A stretch of DNA of 64,000 nucleotides from Rhizobium leguminosarum bv. trifolii WSM2297 (GTDB lineage: Bacteria; Pseudomonadota; Alphaproteobacteria; Rhizobiales; Rhizobiaceae). Every line of letters begins with the position of its first letter. Positions within the stretch are counted from its first letter, which is position 1. The position numbers and the translations under genes were made by a program. Under the pieces are notes generated by a model. That model did not search any database. It was not told the DNA's origin and worked only from the letters and a program-made list of their open reading frames with translations. Positions 26,707-35,433 of the stretch are shown one piece after another. The stretch is from assembly GCF_000271845.1 (NCBI RefSeq), contig NZ_JH719392.1:1-64000 (forward strand). The letters are read 5' to 3'.

Positions 26707-27585
26707 CTACGGCAAAAACAGCACATTGTACTGCTCAAACTCCCCCGGCAGATCCCGCACCTTCATCTCCTCCTCGCGATCCTCGAACAGCACGAGGCAG
26801 TCCTCGTAGAAGCCCGACAGCATCGATATGAAGGCCTTCGTGCCCTCCGGGCCGTAGAACAGCGGCGTGAACTCCATATGGAGCGGCACGCGACGGGCAA
26901 GTAGCGGCTGCATCGACCGACAGGCGACTGGCTCGTAGCCCTCGATATCCATCCAGATCAGGCCGATTGCGGCCGGATCGATCGAAAGGCCGGCGAGGAT
27001 TTCGGAGACCGGCTTCACCGGCACGCTGATCTTCCTGTCGGTCTTGCTCTGGCGGATGGCACTGCTCTTGCCGTGGTTGTTGAGGTTGAGGAAAAAGTCG
27101 ATCTCGCCTTCGCTCTCACCGGCGGCGCAATTAACGAACCGGACCTTTTCCTCCAGCCGGTTCTGCCGAATGTTGAGTTCGAGCAGCGGAAAATTGCGCG
27201 GATCCGGCTCGACGCTGACGATATGAGCGTAGGTGTTGCTGAGCGCAAAATAGACGGTCTGGGTGCCGATATTGCCGCCGATCTCGAGCAGCGTCGCATC
27301 CTTTCGCAGTAGGCCGCGCTCGCGCAGGATAACGATCAACCGGTCGACGGCGTCGCGCTCGAAATGGCCCTTCCGGAAGACCTTGCGGCCGATATAGTCG
27401 GCGGGCGAGAAGGTCATCAGGTGGTCGCCGGCATCGACCGTCATCGAGACGACGCGGGGGCCGATATTCTCGATTAACAGCCGGCGGCCGAAGCGGGTGT
27501 CGAAGAAGCGCGAGGCGGCTCTGTTGCGCGCCTTGCGCAGCCGGCGGCTCCAGTATTTGGCGGTCAGCCATGGCTTGCCGGGCAT
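26707..27585 (-). CDS. FkbM-family methyltransferase
   Basis: This 292-residue protein has the FkbM-type SAM motif 'TLLEIGGNIGTQTVYFALSN' with 'IVSVEPDPRNFPLLELNIRQ' and the later 'IGLIWMDIEGYEP'. Members O-methylate sugars or polyketides; the acceptor here is unknown. Its ATG overlaps the stop of the cyaC-type gene (TGATG), so translation is coupled to that membrane cyclase. Confidence 0.82.
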   Translation of the reverse strand: MPGKPWLTAKYWSRRLRKARNRAASRFFDTRFGRRLLIENIGPRVVSMTVDAGDHLMTFSPADYIGRKVFRKGHFERDAVDRLIVILRERGLLRKDATLLEIGGNIGTQTVYFALSNTYAHIVSVEPDPRNFPLLELNIRQNRLEEKVRFVNCAAGESEGEIDFFLNLNNHGKSSAIRQSKTDRKISVPVKPVSEILAGLSIDPAAIGLIWMDIEGYEPVACRSMQPLLARRVPLHMEFTPLFYGPEGTKAFISMLSGFYEDCLVLFEDREEEMKVRDLPGEFEQYNVLFLP

Positions 27586-29297
27586 CAGTCTTTTCCTTTG
27601 AGCGGTGCTACCGCTTTCTCTCTCGGAATGACATAGACTTTCAAGGGCAGAGCCCGGCCGCGTACACTGATTTCCCGGCTTTCAATGCCGGAAAGATCGG
27701 CGCCGGAAAGGTTCGCCACCGGTTCGGAGATGACGATCGCCGCCTCGAACTCCTTGGCCGCACTTTCCAGCCGGCTCGCGACATTGACCGTATCGCCGAT
27801 CGCCGTCATGCTGCGCACCCGGCCATATCCCATCGTGCCGACGACGGCCGGGCCGGTGTGGATGCCGATCGCGATGCGCAGCGGCAGCGCCAGTTCCTCG
27901 GCTAATTCCTCCGCGAGTTTCTCGATCTCGGCGACGATCGCCGCGGCGGCCGTCAGCGCCTGGCGGCAGGCTTGATCGGGCGCGGTGTTGAGGCCAAAGA
28001 GCGCCATGGCCCCGTCGCCGATGAACTTGTCGAGCCGCCCGCCGGCCTGCTCCACCGCCTTGCCGATGATGGCGAAATAGCGGTTCAGCAGGAAGACGAC
28101 ATCGAAGGGCAGGCGGGTTTCCGTCAGCGTGGTGAAATGGCGGATGTCGACGAACAGCACGGCGATCTCGCGTTCGCGGCCGGGGCTGGTCTCCTGGCTG
28201 TTGGCGGGAAGGGCGGCTTCGACTGCCGGCACGAGCAGCGGCGCGACCGCAACATCGCGGTTCGGGCGAAGCTGGCAGGCGAGCCGGACATCCGGGCCGG
28301 CATTGATGCGCCTCAGCGTCGTCTGTTCCATCTTGTCGGGGCCAGGCAGGCTGTCGTAATCCCCGAGGATCTGCACCCGGCAGGTGGAGCACTGGCCCTT
28401 GCCGCCGCAGACGGAGTAATGCGGCAGGCCGCCGAGCCGGCTAGCTTCCAGCACCGTGAAGCCGCGCGGCACGCGGATCACCTCGCCGCCCGGATAATGC
28501 ACGGCCACCTGGTCGAGCCGCTCCTTTAGCCGGCGCCGGGCGCGGGCGGCGACGACGACCAGCAGCGAGGCCGAGAAGGCGCCGTAGAGGCCGGCGCGGA
28601 CGCCGGCGATCTGGGTGCGAACCTCAGGATCGGAGAGATAGTGGGCGTTGAGGTTCACCTCGTAGGGATTGGTCGTCAGCTGATAGGAGGGGTCGGCAAG
28701 GGTGCGGCCCATCTGCACGAAGCCGAGAACCGAGAGCACGGGCACGAGGATTGCCAGCGCCAGGAGCAGTGGCGCGGCGCCTGCATACCATGGGCGGTAG
28801 CGCAGCCAGAAATGGATGCCGATGCAACCGTGAAACCAGACGGCGATGACGCCGAGCACCTGCCGTACACCCGTCGCCGGCGCTTTGATCCACTGCAGTT
28901 CGACGACCGCCTCGTAATCGTCGATATAACCATAGAGGGCGTGGGCGATACGCGTGCCGATGACATGATCGATGAGTAGCAGCGGGATCAGCAGGCCGAG
29001 CACGATCTGCGCCGTTTCGCCCTTGGGCATCACCAGGCTGCGGCGCATGTAGATCGCGCGCAGCACCAGCGCCATATGGATCAGCACCGACGAATAGAAC
29101 ACCGCCGTGCCGACGGGATTGCGCCAGATGGCGAGGAAAAGGTGGCGGGCCTTGTCGGCGGCGGCGAGCGAAATCAGCCCGATCGCATGGTTGGACAGAT
29201 GCATCAGGACAAAGATGAAAATGACCAGGCCGGAACCAAGCCTTGCCCTTCTGATCGAGCGCTCCGAAAAAATCCCTGTGACTGAGGCCGTCGTCAT
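27585..29297 (-). CDS. cyaC: Membrane adenylate cyclase with heme anchor and [2Fe-2S] domain
   Basis: This 570-residue protein has three parts. Residues 20-250 form about six membrane helices of the succinate-dehydrogenase cytochrome b type, with candidate heme ligands His33, His37, His74, His111, His119, His156 and His162. Residues 265-350 are a ferredoxin-like [2Fe-2S] domain with Cys297, Cys303, Cys306 and Cys341. Residues 375-550 are a class III cyclase with Asp384 and Asp428 for metal and Lys424 for adenine ('LDKFIGDGA'). The architecture equals that described for Sinorhizobium meliloti CyaC, a cyclase whose diheme anchor responds to the quinone redox state. The product is cAMP. It is coupled to the FkbM gene. 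Confidence 0.88.
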   Translation of the reverse strand: MTTASVTGIFSERSIRRARLGSGLVIFIFVLMHLSNHAIGLISLAAADKARHLFLAIWRNPVGTAVFYSSVLIHMALVLRAIYMRRSLVMPKGETAQIVLGLLIPLLLIDHVIGTRIAHALYGYIDDYEAVVELQWIKAPATGVRQVLGVIAVWFHGCIGIHFWLRYRPWYAGAAPLLLALAILVPVLSVLGFVQMGRTLADPSYQLTTNPYEVNLNAHYLSDPEVRTQIAGVRAGLYGAFSASLLVVVAARARRRLKERLDQVAVHYPGGEVIRVPRGFTVLEASRLGGLPHYSVCGGKGQCSTCRVQILGDYDSLPGPDKMEQTTLRRINAGPDVRLACQLRPNRDVAVAPLLVPAVEAALPANSQETSPGREREIAVLFVDIRHFTTLTETRLPFDVVFLLNRYFAIIGKAVEQAGGRLDKFIGDGAMALFGLNTAPDQACRQALTAAAAIVAEIEKLAEELAEELALPLRIAIGIHTGPAVVGTMGYGRVRSMTAIGDTVNVASRLESAAKEFEAAIVISEPVANLSGADLSGIESREISVRGRALPLKVYVIPREKAVAPLKGKD

Positions 29298-29477
29298 TCA
29301 TTCCCGTTCTTGTCGATGCAACCGCAGCCTCATAGAAATTGAGAAAGAGGCGGAATTGCTTCGATCGCGATCACATTCCATATGCTTATGCGCAAGTTTT
29401 AGGGAAATGGACAATAGTGGAGTTTCGCAACCGGGCATGCCGGCCGGAAACACTGTGTCTTCATATGAGGGTTGTGC

Positions 29478-30572
29478 ATGCGGGTGGCTTTTTACGCGCC
29501 GATGAAATCGCCGAACCATCCGGTGCCGTCAGGCGACCGGCTGATGGCGCGGCTGCTGATCCGAGCGCTGGAGATCGCCGGGCATGAGGTCGAGATTGTC
29601 TCCGAATTCCGCAGCTATGCCGCGACACCGGAGGCGGCAGCGGGCCTCGAGCCGGCAATCCGTGCCGAGCTGCAGCGGCTACGGGAAAAGTGGACATCAG
29701 CGCAGCGACCCGAGCTCTGGTTCTGCTACCACCCCTATTACAGATCGCCCGATTACTTCGGTCCGGTGATTTCAGCCGAATTCGCTATTCCCTATGTAAC
29801 GGTCGAAGCTTCCTATGCGGCCAAACGCGACCGGACCGGCTGGGCCGGCCAACAGACGCTCGTGGGCGAAGCGATCAGGCGGGCGGCGGTCAATATCAGC
29901 TTCACCGAGCGCGACAGGGCGGGCCTTGCTGCCGCCATCCCGCAGGCGCGGCTTGCCGGCCTGAAACCCTTCATCGATACGGCGTTGTTCGAGAAGGTGT
30001 TGCCGGTTCCCGATCCACGCCGGCTGATGACGGTGGCGATGATGCGGGCCGGCGACAAGATGGCGAGTTATGCAATGTTGGCAAAAGCGCTGCGGCTGGT
30101 CGAAGACCGGCCCTGGACGCTTGCCGTCATCGGCGATGGTCCGATGCGACACGAGGTGCAGGCCCTGTTTGCAGACCTCCCCGCCAGCCGCATCGAGTGG
30201 CTGGGCGAGCGGAATGCGTCAGAGATCGCCGGCATGCTCGGGCGCGGCGGCCTCTATGTCTGGCCGGGCTGCGGCGAGGCTTACGGCCTTGCCTATCTTG
30301 AAGCCCAGGCCGCCGGCCTGCCTGTCGTTGCGCAGGAAACGGCGGGGGTACCCGCGGTGGTCGAGGCTGGGGTGACCGGCTTGCTGACGCCCGATGGTGA
30401 TGTCGCAGCCTATGCTGCGGCCATGGCAGCCCTGGTTGACGACGCGGAAAGACGCGAGGCCATGGGGCAGGCTGCGCGGCGTTTCGTACTCGAGAAGCGC
30501 TCGTTGGCGATGGCGGCCGAGCGGTTGGACGGAATTTTGCAGGATTATGCAGCAACAGGAGTGATGGGATGA
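29478..30572 (+). CDS. Glycosyltransferase family 4
   Basis: This 364-residue protein has an N-terminal acceptor half ('RVAFYAPMKSPNHPVPSGDR') and the GT4 donor half ('WTLAVIGDGPMRHEVQALFA', 'WPGCGEAYGLAYLEAQAAGL', 'PVVAQETAGVPAVVEAGVTG') with the conserved Glu pair. The ATG at 29478 follows GAGG by seven bases. Its stop overlaps the start of the deacetylase-like gene (ATGA), so the two work in one process, probably building and trimming a glycan (inference). It is divergent from cyaC. Confidence 0.87.
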   Translation: MRVAFYAPMKSPNHPVPSGDRLMARLLIRALEIAGHEVEIVSEFRSYAATPEAAAGLEPAIRAELQRLREKWTSAQRPELWFCYHPYYRSPDYFGPVISAEFAIPYVTVEASYAAKRDRTGWAGQQTLVGEAIRRAAVNISFTERDRAGLAAAIPQARLAGLKPFIDTALFEKVLPVPDPRRLMTVAMMRAGDKMASYAMLAKALRLVEDRPWTLAVIGDGPMRHEVQALFADLPASRIEWLGERNASEIAGMLGRGGLYVWPGCGEAYGLAYLEAQAAGLPVVAQETAGVPAVVEAGVTGLLTPDGDVAAYAAAMAALVDDAERREAMGQAARRFVLEKRSLAMAAERLDGILQDYAATGVMG

Positions 30573-31318
30573 CCGACAGGATGCGCTGGGAGCCGCTGCG
30601 CCGCGAGCTCGACCGCTGGCAGACCGCCGGCCGCGTCGCCCGCTTCTGGCTGCGGGACGACGATGCGATCGAACCGACGCCTGATCTGGAGACGCTGTTG
30701 GCATCGGCCGGCGACAACGCGGTCCCGCTGACGCTTGCCGTCATTCCCGGCCTGACCGGAGAAGCATTGGCGGCGCGGCTGGCGGAGGAAGCAGGTGTCA
30801 GCGTCGCGGTGCACGGCTGGTCGCATACGAACCATGCCGGGCCGGAACGGAAAAAGCAGGAACTGGGGGCCGAGCGGCCGGCGGAAATCGTGCTCGGCGA
30901 GCTGCGGGACGGGTTCCGGCTGCTCCAGCGTCTGCATCCAGCCCGCTTCCAGCCGGTCCTGGTGCCGCCGTGGAACCGCCTCGACGCCGCCCTCATACCA
31001 GCGCTGCCGGACCTCGGATTCGCAGCACTTTCGGTCTATGGGCGGGCAAAGCAGGGCGGGCCGATACCGCTTCTCAACACCCATGTCGACATCATCGATT
31101 GGCACGGCACGCGCGGCGGCCGAGCCGAAGAGGAGCTGGTGGCAGAGCTGGTGGCGGAGTTGCGCGACCGCTTTGCCGGCAGCGACGAGCCGATCGGCGT
31201 GCTTACCCACCATCTGGTGCACGATGCGGCAGCCTGGCATTTCTTGTCGGCCTTATTTGCGGTGACGAGCCATCCCGCCGTCTGCTGGTTGCCGGCGGCG
31301 GCACTTCTCAGGAGTTAG
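30569..31318 (+). CDS. Polysaccharide deacetylase-like protein
   Basis: This 249-residue protein has features of the NodB-homology (carbohydrate esterase 4) fold. 'RFWLRDDDAIEPTPDLETLL' carries the metal Asp residues. 'VSVAVHGWSHTNHAG' carries the HxxxH metal motif. 'LVPPWNR' and 'GVLTHHLVHD' are the later catalytic motifs. There is no signal peptide, so it acts in the cytoplasm unless exported otherwise. It is co-translated with the upstream glycosyltransferase. Confidence 0.78.
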   Translation: MTDRMRWEPLRRELDRWQTAGRVARFWLRDDDAIEPTPDLETLLASAGDNAVPLTLAVIPGLTGEALAARLAEEAGVSVAVHGWSHTNHAGPERKKQELGAERPAEIVLGELRDGFRLLQRLHPARFQPVLVPPWNRLDAALIPALPDLGFAALSVYGRAKQGGPIPLLNTHVDIIDWHGTRGGRAEEELVAELVAELRDRFAGSDEPIGVLTHHLVHDAAAWHFLSALFAVTSHPAVCWLPAAALLRS

Positions 31319-31355
31319 ACCTGAGTGTTAACCGCTCAGGGCAACGGGTGTTCTT

Positions 31356-32126
31356 ATGATAAACCGCTCTCCGCAAAGCAGTCTCCTGAAACACAGGATA
31401 CGCTCCGACGCGGAAAAGGCCCGCCTTTGCGCCGCCAACAATGCGGACCTGTATCAGGCGATTTTTCGCGCCCATCGACTGCCTGACCAGCGCACTGATG
31501 CGTTCTGGTCAAGCGATGCGATTGCACCGCCATATTATTCGAACCTGACGACACTCGATCCGGAGGCCATCGAGGAACAACTCGCCGAAATCGGCCGGCT
31601 GACAGATCGGCTTGGGCGGCGATGCGGCTTGAAAGACGGGTTTTCCACGCTCGATCTCATCAGCAAGGGATTTCGGCTGTTATTTTCGGCGTCATGGATA
31701 TGGGCTGAGTCTCCGACGATGGCAGCGCGTGTGCCTGAGGATTGGAGCCGCGTTCGCGATGCGGCGGAACTGAATCTTTGGGAGCAGGCTTGGAAGCAAT
31801 CGGGTAGCCCCACCGAAGCAAAAGTCTTCACGCCAGCCCTGCTGGCCGATCCCGACATGCATATCTACGGTCAACCAGCCGGCGACAGATTTGAAGCTGG
31901 CTGCATCGTGAACCGTTCGGCGGAGGTTGTGGGCGTTTCCAACATTTTTCACTTGCCCGGCACGCCGCCAGCCCTCAGAGACGCCATTTCTGTGGCCGCT
32001 ATTGCCTTTTTACCTGGTTTGCCACTTGTCGGATATGACAGGGGCGAAGCACTAGACGAGATGATAGGACTGGGTTTCAGGTCAGTCGGCGAATTGCGGA
32101 TTTGGGTATCTGGCGAGGACGCATAG
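31356..32126 (+). CDS. Protein of unknown function, possibly GNAT-like
   Basis: This 256-residue protein is not recognised with certainty. The C-terminal third ('LPLVGYDRGEALDEMIGLGF' then 'RSVGELRIWV') resembles the acceptor end of some GNAT acetyltransferase-like proteins. The centre ('AGCIVNRSAEVVGVSNIF') could be the beta-strands of such a fold. No clear acetyl-CoA loop is seen. It starts 37 bp after the deacetylase-like gene and may belong to the same transcript. Confidence 0.55.
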   Translation: MINRSPQSSLLKHRIRSDAEKARLCAANNADLYQAIFRAHRLPDQRTDAFWSSDAIAPPYYSNLTTLDPEAIEEQLAEIGRLTDRLGRRCGLKDGFSTLDLISKGFRLLFSASWIWAESPTMAARVPEDWSRVRDAAELNLWEQAWKQSGSPTEAKVFTPALLADPDMHIYGQPAGDRFEAGCIVNRSAEVVGVSNIFHLPGTPPALRDAISVAAIAFLPGLPLVGYDRGEALDEMIGLGFRSVGELRIWVSGEDA

Positions 32127-32227
32127 GCATCCGGTCGCCCGGCTTCGCGACGAAAAGTCTGACGCCCACCACGGTGATGCGGCGATGCCGGACGAGGGCG
32201 GCCATCGGAACGCTTCCAACGTCCCGC

Positions 32228-32602
32228 TCATCTTCGGTCTTGTTCATGCTGCTCGGCGCCTTCTACCGGTTGCAGCCAAGGTTCGCGGCGCTTGATCCAA
32301 AGTTCGTAGCCCGGGACCAGCGGCGTTGGCGCATCGGACAGGATGCCGAGTTTGATTTCCGCCTCCTCGTCATCGAGGGAAAACAGCCGTGAACCGCAGC
32401 CGGTGCAGAAATGCCGGCCTTTGAACTCGCGGGTTGCTCCCGAGTGCTCAAATTGGCCGGCGGGCCACATTCCATAGAAGGTGAAGGCCGAACCGCTTTC
32501 CTTCCTGCAGTCCGTGCAATGACAGATACCGACGCGTAAGGGCTCGCCGCGAACAGAGAGGTTCACCTGCCCGCAAAGGCATTGTCCGGAAAATACGGTC
32601 AT
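32228..32602 (-). CDS. GFA-family (CENP-V fold) zinc protein
   Basis: This 124-residue protein has the cysteine pattern of the glutathione-dependent formaldehyde-activating family: 'GQCLCGQV', 'ICHCTDCRKESGSAF' and 'FCTGCGSRLF'. These cysteines bind two zinc ions in the family. Most members have no proven reaction. It is a single gene, convergent with the gene at 31356 and upstream of nothing obvious on its strand. Confidence 0.85.
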   Translation of the reverse strand: MTVFSGQCLCGQVNLSVRGEPLRVGICHCTDCRKESGSAFTFYGMWPAGQFEHSGATREFKGRHFCTGCGSRLFSLDDEEAEIKLGILSDAPTPLVPGYELWIKRREPWLQPVEGAEQHEQDRR

Positions 32603-32717
32603 GGCTGATACCCGTTTTGGCGTTCTTGCGATGCCGAGAAAACGGTCTGGCTCGCGATCGGTTCCGCAGGAAGCTCAAGCGCGGCCCCCTGCAGCCGGCG
32701 AAACCGGCCTGCAGCTA

Positions 32718-33548
32718 TCAGATCAAGACCGTCTGATTGTCGCGGGCGGCGAAGGTTTCGGGGAAGACGGCTTGTGCCTGCGTTTCCATCTCCGCCAGCT
32801 GCTCGTCCGTGCGCGAGGGAGCGTGGTGGAAGAGCGCGAAGCGCTTAGCGCCGGCGATCTTTGCCAACTCGGTGCCGTGCTGCCAGGTCGAATGGCCGAA
32901 ACCCTTGAACCGCTGCATCTCGTCTTCATTGTAGGTGCAGTCGTAGACGACGAGATCAGCATCCCGCATCATCTCCAAGGAGATCGGATCGTGAGCGCCC
33001 GGAATATGCTCGATGTCGTAAATCAGCGCGACCGAGCGGCCCTGCCATTCGATGCGGTAGCCGATAGCGCCACCCGGATGGTTGAGCATGAAGGTCTTGA
33101 TCTCGATACCCTCGTAGGGCGTCAGTGCCTGGCCGGGGTGGAAGTCGCGGAAGTTCATCGTCGCCTGGCAGATGTCGGTCTTGACCGGAAACCACGGTGG
33201 GCTGATGAACTGCTCGACCATTTCCCGCGTGCTCATCTTGCCGTCGAGATGGCCCGACCAGATGTTGACGTTGATCGAAGGATAATAGATCGCCTTGAAA
33301 AAGGGCAGGCCGATGATGTGGTCGTAGTGGCAGTGGCTGAAGAACAGGTCGACGTCGCTGACGCCGTCGGCGAGCAACGACAGGCCCGCCTCGCGCAGGC
33401 CTGAGCCCGCGTCGAAGATCATCCGATGTTTTCCGCAGCGAATTTCGATGCAGGATGTGTTACCGCCGTAGCGGTCGAACTCGGGGCCCGAAACGGGAAT
33501 ACTGCCGCGGACGCCCCAAAATTTTACCTGAAACAGTTCTGTCGTCAT
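32718..33548 (-). CDS. MBL-fold metallo-hydrolase
   Basis: This 276-residue protein has the beta-lactamase-like metal motif 'FFSHCHYDHIIGLPFF' (HxHxDH). It begins with 'KFWGVRGSIPVSGPEFDRYG' and 'GNTSCIEI', as in the COG1235-like and cyclic-nucleotide phosphodiesterase-like branch, and has later metal ligands in 'HPGGAIGYRI' and 'DCTYNE'. The substrate is not known. A role in turning over cyclic nucleotides made by the nearby cyclases is only speculation. Confidence 0.82.
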   Translation of the reverse strand: MTTELFQVKFWGVRGSIPVSGPEFDRYGGNTSCIEIRCGKHRMIFDAGSGLREAGLSLLADGVSDVDLFFSHCHYDHIIGLPFFKAIYYPSINVNIWSGHLDGKMSTREMVEQFISPPWFPVKTDICQATMNFRDFHPGQALTPYEGIEIKTFMLNHPGGAIGYRIEWQGRSVALIYDIEHIPGAHDPISLEMMRDADLVVYDCTYNEDEMQRFKGFGHSTWQHGTELAKIAGAKRFALFHHAPSRTDEQLAEMETQAQAVFPETFAARDNQTVLI

Positions 33549-33940
33549 CTTTCTTCAAACCGGCCTTCCCGCATCGCCATCGTAATCATAGTTTATCCCG
33601 ATGCGAAGCAGCAGAATTTTACGGGTTTGCCTGTGTCCCTTTCATTCTCCTAACCGCTAGCGGAAGAAGGAGTAGATTTTCCTAAGCAATCGGCTTTCGC
33701 GTCGGAAAGCAACCCGGTATGGTTGGTTTTCGGTAAACGGTCTGCTGGGGCTGGGACATTCTCCCGTACTCATGCCTATTAGATGGTTGCGCGCGATTGA
33801 AAAAACAATTGCCGTCGTTCTAGGCCCGAATCCACTGTGAACCGCTCGCGTTAAGTCTCCACGAAACGCCGTGCAGCCGGGACCCCACGTTGGCGGGCGT
33901 GGGTGGATTTCTCGTCCCGTCTCAACCGCAGAACCCCGTA
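33549..33940. other. Intergenic stretch without recognisable gene
   Basis: About 390 bases between the MBL gene and the first GntR operator. It is less GC-rich than its surroundings and has stop codons in all frames over short distances. I see the divergent promoter of the MBL gene as the only probable content. CACTGTGAACCGCTCGCGTTAA (33833-33854) resembles the CTGAGTGTTAACCGCTCAGG block at 31320, which may be a short dispersed repeat. Confidence 0.3.
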
Positions 33941-34028
33941 TCATATGAGAAAATTCTATTGGCTCAGGCGCGAATGTTTCCTTGATCGGCCCCGCCGAAA
34001 AGCGATATATCGGATGATATGAGAAATA
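33940..34028. promoter_or_regulatory. Two GntR-type operator motifs at the GntR-pair promoter
   Basis: ATCATATGAGAA at 33940-33951 and ATGATATGAGAA at 34014-34025 differ by one base and lie 74 bp apart, upstream of the first GntR gene. The same 12-mer occurs inverted at 37429-37440 in the quiC/importer promoter. I infer binding by one or both of the GntR proteins. Confidence 0.55.
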
Positions 34029-34042
34029 TAAGAGACTCGGTG

Positions 34043-34711
34043 ATGCTGCAGCCTGTCGTAAACGAGACCATCGCCGAGAGCAGCTACCGGCGCATTCGGG
34101 CCGACATCATTTTCGGGCGGCTGGTGCCCGCCCAAAAGCTCAAGCTCGAAAACCTGAAGGAGTCCTACGAGACCAGCATCAGCACGCTGCGCGAGGTGCT
34201 GAACCGGCTCTCCTCCGAGGGTCTTGTTGTCGCCGAGGGACAGAAGGGGTTCGAGGTCTCTCCGGTGTCGGTTTCCGATCTTAAGGAGACGGCGGCGATG
34301 AGACTGCTGCTCGAAAGCCATGCCTTGGAGCAGTCATTCGCGCATGGAGATGTGGAATGGGAGGCGCCGCTAGTCGCCGCCCACTACAAATTGGCGCGGA
34401 TGGAGAAGGTCATGGCATCCGGCGATACCAGCAGGGCCGAGGACTGGAAGCGCTACGACTGGGAGTTCCACCAGGCGCTGATTTCCGCCTGCGGATCGAA
34501 GCTGCTGATGCAGACCCATTCGGTCATCTTCGACAAATATCTGCGCTATCAAATGGTCGCCCTGTCCTACCGGGGTGACGTCGCCGCCGTCGAACATCAA
34601 CAGCTTTTGGACGCGGCGCTGCGGCGGGATGCGGAGACCGCCAAGCGGGTGCTCGCCTTCCATATCCAAGGCGGCGTCGAGCATGCCTTGGCGCGGGGGA
34701 CGTTGAAATGA
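34043..34711 (+). CDS. GntR-family regulator with FCD domain (first of pair)
   Basis: This 222-residue protein has an N-terminal winged helix ('SYRRIRADIIFGRLVPAQKL', 'ISTLREVLNRLSSEGLVVAE') and an all-helical FCD effector domain from about residue 85 ('RLLLESHALEQSFAHG', 'DWEFHQALISACGSK'). FCD regulators sense small carboxylates. An ATG at 34019 would lie inside the operator motif, so 34043 is preferred. The stop overlaps the start of a second, similar GntR gene. Both probably control the quiC and ABC-importer genes that follow. Confidence 0.87.
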   Translation: MLQPVVNETIAESSYRRIRADIIFGRLVPAQKLKLENLKESYETSISTLREVLNRLSSEGLVVAEGQKGFEVSPVSVSDLKETAAMRLLLESHALEQSFAHGDVEWEAPLVAAHYKLARMEKVMASGDTSRAEDWKRYDWEFHQALISACGSKLLMQTHSVIFDKYLRYQMVALSYRGDVAAVEHQQLLDAALRRDAETAKRVLAFHIQGGVEHALARGTLK

Positions 34712-35424
34712 CAGCGGATGCTCGCCGGGCCATCTCACCAGGAAAAGCCACGCTCAAACAAGTCCACGACCCCGCCGAAACGGTCAGCGATGTCGTTTTC
34801 CGGCAGATCCGCGAGGATATCATATCGGGGGTATTGCCGCCGGGGGCCAAGATCAAGCTGGAGCAGGCAAAGGAGCGCTACTCCATCGGCATTTCGTCGC
34901 TGCGCGAAATTCTGAGCCGCCTGACCACGGAGAACCTCGTCCTCGCCGAAGGGCAGCGTGGTTTCGAAGTCAGCCCGGCTTCGCGGCGGGAATTGCTGGA
35001 ACTCGCCGACCTGAGGATCGTGCTTGAAACGCATGCGATCGGCCTTGCATTCGCGGCGGGAAATCTCGAATGGGAAGGGCGCATCGTCGCTGCCCATCAC
35101 CGTCTGGCTGCCGCCGAGCGCAAGCTGCTCGCAGGCGACGTCTCGCGCACGGTCGATTGGGTCCGCTACGATTGGGAATTCCATCAGGCAATCGTTTCGG
35201 CCTGCAATTCAGCGACGCTGATGGCGACATTGTCGTCCGTCTTCGACCGCTTTCTTCGCTACCACATGCTGGCCGAAAGCTTTCGCGGCAAGCCTGTCGT
35301 CGACGACCACAGGCTTTTGTTCGAACTATCCATTCAGCGTGACGTCACTGGGGCCACCGAGGTGGTCAGACGGCACGTTCAAAGCGGCGTCGAACACGTG
35401 CTGAAGAGTGGCCGCATTCTCTGA
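34708..35424 (+). CDS. GntR-family regulator with FCD domain (second of pair)
   Basis: This 238-residue paralogue of the preceding gene shares 'VFRQIREDIISGVLPPGAKI' with 'ISSLREILSRLTTENLVLAE' in the winged helix and 'WVRYDWEFHQAIVSACNSAT' in the FCD domain. It has a longer N-terminal tail of about 25 residues. Start and stop overlap (ATGA) with the first gene, so the two are made together; a heterodimer or two related ligands are both possible. It converges on quiC with a 9-bp gap. Confidence 0.87.
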   Translation: MTADARRAISPGKATLKQVHDPAETVSDVVFRQIREDIISGVLPPGAKIKLEQAKERYSIGISSLREILSRLTTENLVLAEGQRGFEVSPASRRELLELADLRIVLETHAIGLAFAAGNLEWEGRIVAAHHRLAAAERKLLAGDVSRTVDWVRYDWEFHQAIVSACNSATLMATLSSVFDRFLRYHMLAESFRGKPVVDDHRLLFELSIQRDVTGATEVVRRHVQSGVEHVLKSGRIL

Positions 35425-35433
35425 ACCAGGAAA

